Assembly: GCA_030431945.1 (NCBI GenBank)
Contig: JAUIIF010000129.1
Location: 1 to 9,561, forward strand
From: Bacteroidia bacterium
Lineage (GTDB): Bacteria > Bacteroidota > Bacteroidia > Chitinophagales > Saprospiraceae
DNA: 9,561 nt
Direction of reading: 5' to 3'
In this document: one piece after another, positions 6,051 to 9,561 of the stretch
Layout of the letters: each line of letters opens with the position of its first letter
How positions within the stretch are numbered: the first letter of the stretch is position 1
Program-made: the position numbers and the translations under genes
Notes under the pieces: model-generated
Database searches by the model: none
The model's input: the letters and a program-made list of their open reading frames with translations, nothing else
Told to the model about the DNA's origin: nothing

Positions 6051-6098
6051 TTATCCACCCCCGCTGCTAAACCCTTCGGTTAACCAGTCGTTATCCAC
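6051..6098 (+). promoter_or_regulatory. Two DnaA-box-like sites in the cytochrome c leader
   Basis: TTATCCAC occurs at 6051-6058 and again at 6091-6098, same orientation and exactly 40 nt apart. Each matches eight of nine bases of the DnaA box TTATCCACA. Binding is unproven and chance is possible. There is no AT-rich unwinding region or origin-type gene context. Confidence 0.25.
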
Positions 6099-6114
6099 TA
6101 AATCCCCTTCCTGC

Positions 6115-6507
6115 ATGCGCATTCTTTTATTCTCCCTGATTTTTCTGGCGCTCATCGCGCTGCCACTCGCCTGCGGACAAACCGAGAACCTGCAGGGCCA
6201 TGCGCTCTACGATGAGCATTGCGCGAATTGCCACATGGAGGGCGGGGAAGGACTGCGTCAGCTCATTCCGCCGCTCGCGGGGGCAGATTTCCTGCGGGAT
6301 AATCCGGCAGCGGTCGTCCGTGGAATCAGAAAAGGGATGGCCGGGCCGTTGGTGGTAAACAGTATCACGTACAACCAACCCATGCCTGGTAATAAGGAGC
6401 TGTCTGAATTTCAGATTGTCAACATCGTCAACTACATCAACCAGGCCTGGGGTAATGATTACGGGCGGATTTCGGTGGAGGAGGCGCGTACGTGGTTGCA
6501 GGAATGA
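6115..6507 (+). CDS. Small exported class I cytochrome c
   Basis: A 130-residue protein with an N-terminal hydrophobic export signal (residues 1 to about 20) and one heme-binding CANCH motif (36-40, axial His40). Met90 in YNQPMPG is the likely second axial ligand. GEGLRQLIPPLAGADFL (45-60) and the C-terminal helix FQIVNIVNYINQAWGN fit the small single-heme cytochromes common in Bacteroidota. The signal ends LPLACG, and Cys20 might be lipidated, but Pro at -3 is not a standard lipobox. The likely role is electron transfer on the outer face of the inner membrane or in the periplasm. No oxidase, SCO or nitrite reductase gene is adjacent, so its partner is unknown. It carries the same upstream module as pgi and a long structured leader. 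Confidence 0.9.
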   Translation: MRILLFSLIFLALIALPLACGQTENLQGHALYDEHCANCHMEGGEGLRQLIPPLAGADFLRDNPAAVVRGIRKGMAGPLVVNSITYNQPMPGNKELSEFQIVNIVNYINQAWGNDYGRISVEEARTWLQE

Positions 6508-6558
6508 CCAAATCGGTCGTCCGCGTTACGACGAGCCGAAAACGGGGCGTAAGGCCCA

Positions 6559-6567
6559 GGGGGGGGG
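6559..6567. repeat. Run of nine G
   Basis: A 9-G homopolymer in the 199-nt gap between the cytochrome c gene and the large surface-protein gene, about 75 nt upstream of the latter's candidate -7 box. Such runs can change length by slippage or be mis-sequenced. Nothing shows that this one affects expression. Confidence 0.6.
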
Positions 6568-6642
6568 TACGACAATCACGGATGTGCAATTTGATGTACA
6601 CATTAGGTAGCTGACTTAACGAAACGGAGTTGGTAAAATTCG

Positions 6643-6649
6643 TACTTTG
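6643..6649 (+). promoter_or_regulatory. Candidate -7 box of the type IX-secreted protein gene
   Basis: TACTTTG resembles the Bacteroidota -7 box TAnnTTTG with one base fewer between TA and TTTG. It lies 57 nt before the ATG at 6707. TTG at 6630-6632 is too close to be a normal -33 element, so only the -7 box is proposed. Confidence 0.4.
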
Positions 6650-6706
6650 GCGTTTCAAACGGTGCAGCTAACCTGCGCCGAAACCTAAACCAGCGGCGGC
6701 TTACCT

Positions 6707-9082
6707 ATGAAGAACCGTTTATTTGTACTCGTGCTTTGCCTTTTTTGCGGCGCCCAAACCCTTTTAGCCCAAACCGAAGGGTTAGCTATCCTTAATTCCG
6801 ATACCGTTTCTATCTGCCGGGGGGATACCCTCCTGCTGGAAGTGGATAACCAGACCGGAGAGGAGCTGACCTGGCTGACTGTGGCGGGCTTTCTGGATGA
6901 TGATACTGCCGCGACCGCACGGGTTATACCTGATTTTTCCCGCTATTACGTAGTTGCTGCCGGTGATTTTCTGGATTCTATCTACGTAGACGTGGACGTT
7001 TTTGTCGTACCAACCCTGATCAACGACACGTTATTGTGCCAGGGGTATCCACTTCAGTTGGTACAAACAGCCCTGACCAATACCGGAAATACCAACTACA
7101 ACTGGAGCCCCGGAACCTTTCTGGAGGATTCTACGGACGTAAATGCCATTTATGACCCTAACCTTTTCCGGGACACTGTCTTCACCCTAATTTCCACCGC
7201 TGCAAACGAAGCTTGTGCCGATACGCAGTCCGTCCGGGTCGAGCTTATCCGCAGCAGTCTGTCGATCTTCAACGAAGACACAGTTTTCCGTTGTCTGGGA
7301 GAGGAAGCGACGGTACTGGAAGTGGCAGCTGATCCACGTCCGGGTTCCAGCCCCGTATGGTTTCCCACGACCGGGCAAGTAGGCACCAGCGATGGCTTTA
7401 CCCTGCGGGTGAACCCCCGCAGCAACGTAACGTACTACGTGGAAGACGTACTGAACGGGTGTTACCAGATTGACTCCGTCTACGTGCGTACGGATTCTTT
7501 GCCGCTCGACATGACCCTGACGGCCGACCCGGTAAAGGACCCGTATTGTCAGGGGGATACCTTCTTCCTGCAATCTCCGATTTTTGATCCGGGAGATTAC
7601 CCGCTCATCACGCATGAGTGGACGGTCTCCCCGGGGCTGGCCAGCCCGCAGGACCTCTACAACGGCGTATTCTTTGCGCAAGACTCCGCCCTGATGACCC
7701 GGATAACGGAGAACGGCGCCTGTGCCCGCACGGATACCCTGCAGATCAACGTCATCAAGCCGCCCATTCTGATCTTCGACCCGCTGCCGGCCATGGTTTG
7801 CCCCGGAGAACCGCTACAAATCAACGTATCCTTTGACCCCAGCGGCCCCCGCGGAACCCTGGAGTGGACCGACCCGATGAATACCCTGAGCTGTGATGAT
7901 TGCCTCAATCCGGTGGCCATCGTCAATCAGGCAACCACCTACATGATTGAAGTTACTTCCGAGGGCTCGGATTGTACGGAGCCGACGGAGTACTCCATTA
8001 ACATTATTGAAGACCTGCAGCCACAATTAAATCCTAACACCGACCTCTGCCCGGGAGACGCCCGCCGCGTGATTACCAGCAACGTGGTACCGGGGTATAC
8101 TTACCGGATTACTGGCCCTGGCGTGGACACCAACAACCCGAACGTAGAAGTTACGCCACCGGCGGATAATACTACCTACACCGTAGTAACCACGGGAGAG
8201 TGTGGCACGTACACCGATGAGGTGACCTTTAACTGGATCGAGTACACCGTTACGATTAACGGCCCGGAGAGTGTCTGCCCGGACGAATCCGCCGTCCTTA
8301 CGGCGCAACGCAGTGGTGGCGTGAACGGGACCTTTGTCTGGACTTTACCCGATGGTACCCAGGCTCCACCGCAACCAACCCCTAATCAGTTGGAGCTGCG
8401 TGATCTGACGCCGGGCGTCTACACTTATATGGTGACGTTTACCGACAACTTTGGCTGTGGTAGCGAAACGGCTTCCTTCACCTTCACGGTGGTGGATGCT
8501 AATTTTGCCGGATTGAATATCATTGGCGTCAACAGCAGCGGGGAGCTTGTGAATAACGGTAGCCCCATTTTCCCGGGTACCCAGGTCAACCTCCAGGTGG
8601 AAGGGGTGCCGGCCGGGCTGGACGTTACTTATAATTGGGTGGGCAATTACGATCCGGCTACGGCTACTTCTGCCGGCGTGACGGTTACGGCGCCCCGGGC
8701 GGAGGGTTCTCCGAACCTGAGCTACCGGGTAACGGTAACGACCGTTGACGGCGGCTGTAGTGCTACCGCTGATTTTACGCTGAATTTCCGGGGGAACGAT
8801 ATCGAGATTCCCGAAGTCATTACCCCTAACGGAGATGGCCGGAATGACATTTTCCGGATTTTCCTGGGTGGTGGAAGTACCACGGGAGACGTTTCTGATT
8901 ATTCCCTGACGATCTTTAATCGCTGGGGCCAGAAGGTCTTCACGTTCACCGACTTTTCCGAGGCCTGGGATGGCAATAAAGATGGGACGCCCCAGAATTC
9001 GGACACCTACCTTTATTACGCTACTTTCCGCCTGAACGGCGTGGAGGAAACCCGGGACGGGCAGTTTACGCTGGTGCGTTAA
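6707..9082 (+). CDS. Large secreted Ig/PKD-like repeat protein with C-terminal type IX (CHU_C, type B) sorting domain
   Basis: A 791-residue precursor. Residues 1-22 (ending TLLAQ) are a Sec signal peptide. About eight beta-sandwich modules follow, most opening with a C-x-G/CPG strand and closing with a second Cys: C37, C111/C170, C196/C252, C281/C339, C365/C423, C448/C499, C524/C584, and a last one near 622 closing at C684. The first lacks the closing Cys and the last lacks the opening Cys. An extra CDDC sits at 396-399. Residues 700-791 are a CHU_C / gliding-motility-type domain: IPEVITPNGDGRNDIF, LTIFNRWGQKVF, AWDGNKDG, DTYLYYATF, GQFTLV. This domain sends proteins through the type IX system to the surface or medium. 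No enzyme domain is visible, so adhesion or a structural role is likely. Start ATG at 6707 fits the signal peptide. No operon partner is visible. Confidence 0.93.
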   Translation: MKNRLFVLVLCLFCGAQTLLAQTEGLAILNSDTVSICRGDTLLLEVDNQTGEELTWLTVAGFLDDDTAATARVIPDFSRYYVVAAGDFLDSIYVDVDVFVVPTLINDTLLCQGYPLQLVQTALTNTGNTNYNWSPGTFLEDSTDVNAIYDPNLFRDTVFTLISTAANEACADTQSVRVELIRSSLSIFNEDTVFRCLGEEATVLEVAADPRPGSSPVWFPTTGQVGTSDGFTLRVNPRSNVTYYVEDVLNGCYQIDSVYVRTDSLPLDMTLTADPVKDPYCQGDTFFLQSPIFDPGDYPLITHEWTVSPGLASPQDLYNGVFFAQDSALMTRITENGACARTDTLQINVIKPPILIFDPLPAMVCPGEPLQINVSFDPSGPRGTLEWTDPMNTLSCDDCLNPVAIVNQATTYMIEVTSEGSDCTEPTEYSINIIEDLQPQLNPNTDLCPGDARRVITSNVVPGYTYRITGPGVDTNNPNVEVTPPADNTTYTVVTTGECGTYTDEVTFNWIEYTVTINGPESVCPDESAVLTAQRSGGVNGTFVWTLPDGTQAPPQPTPNQLELRDLTPGVYTYMVTFTDNFGCGSETASFTFTVVDANFAGLNIIGVNSSGELVNNGSPIFPGTQVNLQVEGVPAGLDVTYNWVGNYDPATATSAGVTVTAPRAEGSPNLSYRVTVTTVDGGCSATADFTLNFRGNDIEIPEVITPNGDGRNDIFRIFLGGGSTTGDVSDYSLTIFNRWGQKVFTFTDFSEAWDGNKDGTPQNSDTYLYYATFRLNGVEETRDGQFTLVR

Positions 9083-9152
9083 CTGGAACCAAGCAATAGG
9101 AGTCATCCCGAATTTTCACTGCGCTATTTTCAGTGTCGAAAACCAGTTAGCG
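9077..9152 (+). repeat. Long-range stem around the stop codon of the surface-protein gene
   Basis: CGTTAACTGG (9077-9086), which includes the TAA stop, pairs with CCAGTTAGCG (9143-9152) with one G-T wobble. Inside the loop, CACTG (9117-9121) pairs with CAGTG (9131-9135). A two-level structure at the mRNA 3' end is possible. No T-tract follows. Confidence 0.45.
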
Positions 9153-9175
9153 GGTATTATCTCCCTGCCGGGGGC

Positions 9176-9199
9176 CTACTTTTTTCGTAAAAAAAGTAG
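9176..9199. repeat. 10-bp inverted repeat with T and A tracts
   Basis: CTACTTTTTT (9176-9185) pairs perfectly with AAAAAAGTAG (9190-9199) around the loop CGTA. It could act as a terminator on either strand, or be the first part of a dispersed element with the hairpin at 9207-9254. Confidence 0.7.
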
Positions 9200-9206
9200 C
9201 CGAAAT

Positions 9207-9254
9207 GCCTTGCTGTGCTGGTGGCTGATCGGAAAACGTAGCCACCAGCAAGGC
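9207..9254. repeat. Large imperfect hairpin
   Basis: GCTGGTGGCT (9217-9226) pairs with AGCCACCAGC (9240-9249), and GCCTT (9207-9211) with AAGGC (9250-9254), leaving a 5-nt bulge and a 13-nt loop. A competing pair, AAACGTA (9234-9240) with TACGTTT (9270-9276), overlaps it. Confidence 0.7.
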
Positions 9255-9394
9255 AGAGCGCCAAAAGCTTACGTTTCAAGTCCCGAGGATTGATTACTTG
9301 CTGTTAGCTGAACATTGACATTTCCGCGAGGTTGCAGCCTCAGCTACTACCCAAAGACTTGTCGTTTTCTGCAGTAGTCATCGCCGAAGTGTCC

Positions 9395-9425
9395 TCCCTC
9401 CCCAGCGCAGCGGTGTGGGGAGGGA
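9395..9425. repeat. C/G-rich inverted repeat
   Basis: TCCCTCCCCA (9395-9404) pairs perfectly over 10 bp with TGGGGAGGGA (9416-9425) around an 11-nt loop. The purine-rich strand continues as CTGAGGGAGAGG. It looks like an intergenic repeat unit rather than coding DNA. Confidence 0.7.
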
Positions 9426-9561
9426 CTGAGGGAGAGGTAAAAGCTAAAGGCAAGTTTTTGCATTTTCAGCCAGTTGGTCCGGTATTATACCTAAGTCAAA
9501 GTGGTTTGGGACTTTTTCACTTGCTATCGCGGCTGCTGATTTCGTTAAAAAGCCTCGCCGA

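Larger units (their letters stand above)
9083..9561. other. Gene-free tail rich in inverted repeats
   Basis: No convincing gene is seen in these 479 bases. They hold at least five inverted repeats. The strongest four are listed separately; TAGCTGA (9305-9311) with TCAGCTA (9340-9346) is the fifth. Composition is more AT-rich by eye than the genes to the left. A minus-strand frame is open from the window edge down to a stop at 9444-9446 (38 codons) and could be the end of a gene lying mostly outside the window, but that length is not significant. Confidence 0.6.

Noticed and set aside
6051..6098. Replication origin based on DnaA-like boxes
   Set aside because: Only two boxes, no AT-rich unwinding segment, and no dnaA/dnaN or similar neighbours.
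9395..9425. CRISPR array or IS end in the repeat-rich tail
   Set aside because: The repeats are different inverted units, not equally spaced copies of one direct repeat, and no transposase gene or target duplication is visible.
9444..9561. Possible 3' end of a minus-strand gene entering from the right edge (38 codons ending AENAKTCL)
   Set aside because: The composition looks somewhat protein-like, but other frames are open there as well and 38 codons without a stop is not significant. Sequence beyond the window is needed.

Overview
The window looks like chromosomal DNA of a Bacteroidota member, most likely a Lewinella-like member of the Saprospiria. This rests on a large secreted protein with a C-terminal CHU_C / type B sorting domain of the type IX secretion system, promoter-like TAnnTTTG motifs, starts without Shine-Dalgarno sequences, a Bacteroidota-type FabI, and moderately high GC. 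The genus is an inference.

Layout, left to right. (1) 1-602, plus strand: the end of a molybdenum-cofactor operon, with the 3' end of moaD (Gly-Gly tail) followed by moaE. (2) 657-1697, minus strand and convergent with moaE: a MoeB/ThiF-type adenylyltransferase fused to a rhodanese domain, the expected activating partner of MoaD. It lacks the usual zinc cysteines. (3) 1698-1943: a divergent control region, then pgi (glucose-6-phosphate isomerase; true start 1944). (4) fabI (enoyl-ACP reductase; true start 3667) behind a clear Bacteroidota promoter and followed by a strong terminator at 4480-4519. (5) Two exported-protein genes, a small Ser/Asp/His alpha/beta-hydrolase probable lipoprotein and an unrecognised secreted helical protein. 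(6) 5880-6114: a structured intergenic region, then a small exported class I cytochrome c. (7) A 791-residue secreted protein with about eight Ig/PKD-like modules and a type IX sorting domain. (8) 9083-9561: a gene-free tail packed with inverted repeats.

Most genes are ordinary housekeeping or cell-surface genes, and I see no complete new multi-gene system. The most unusual signal is regulatory. A promoter-plus-leader module of about 50-57 bp occurs upstream of both pgi and the cytochrome c gene: a TTG, a TGAC/GTCA palindrome, a TACCTT..CTTTG box and a GC-rich leader containing GCGGCCGC. The leader is present a third time, inverted, so that two copies face away from each other around one palindrome at 5953-5962. 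Second in interest is the repeat-rich tail, which looks like dispersed non-coding elements.
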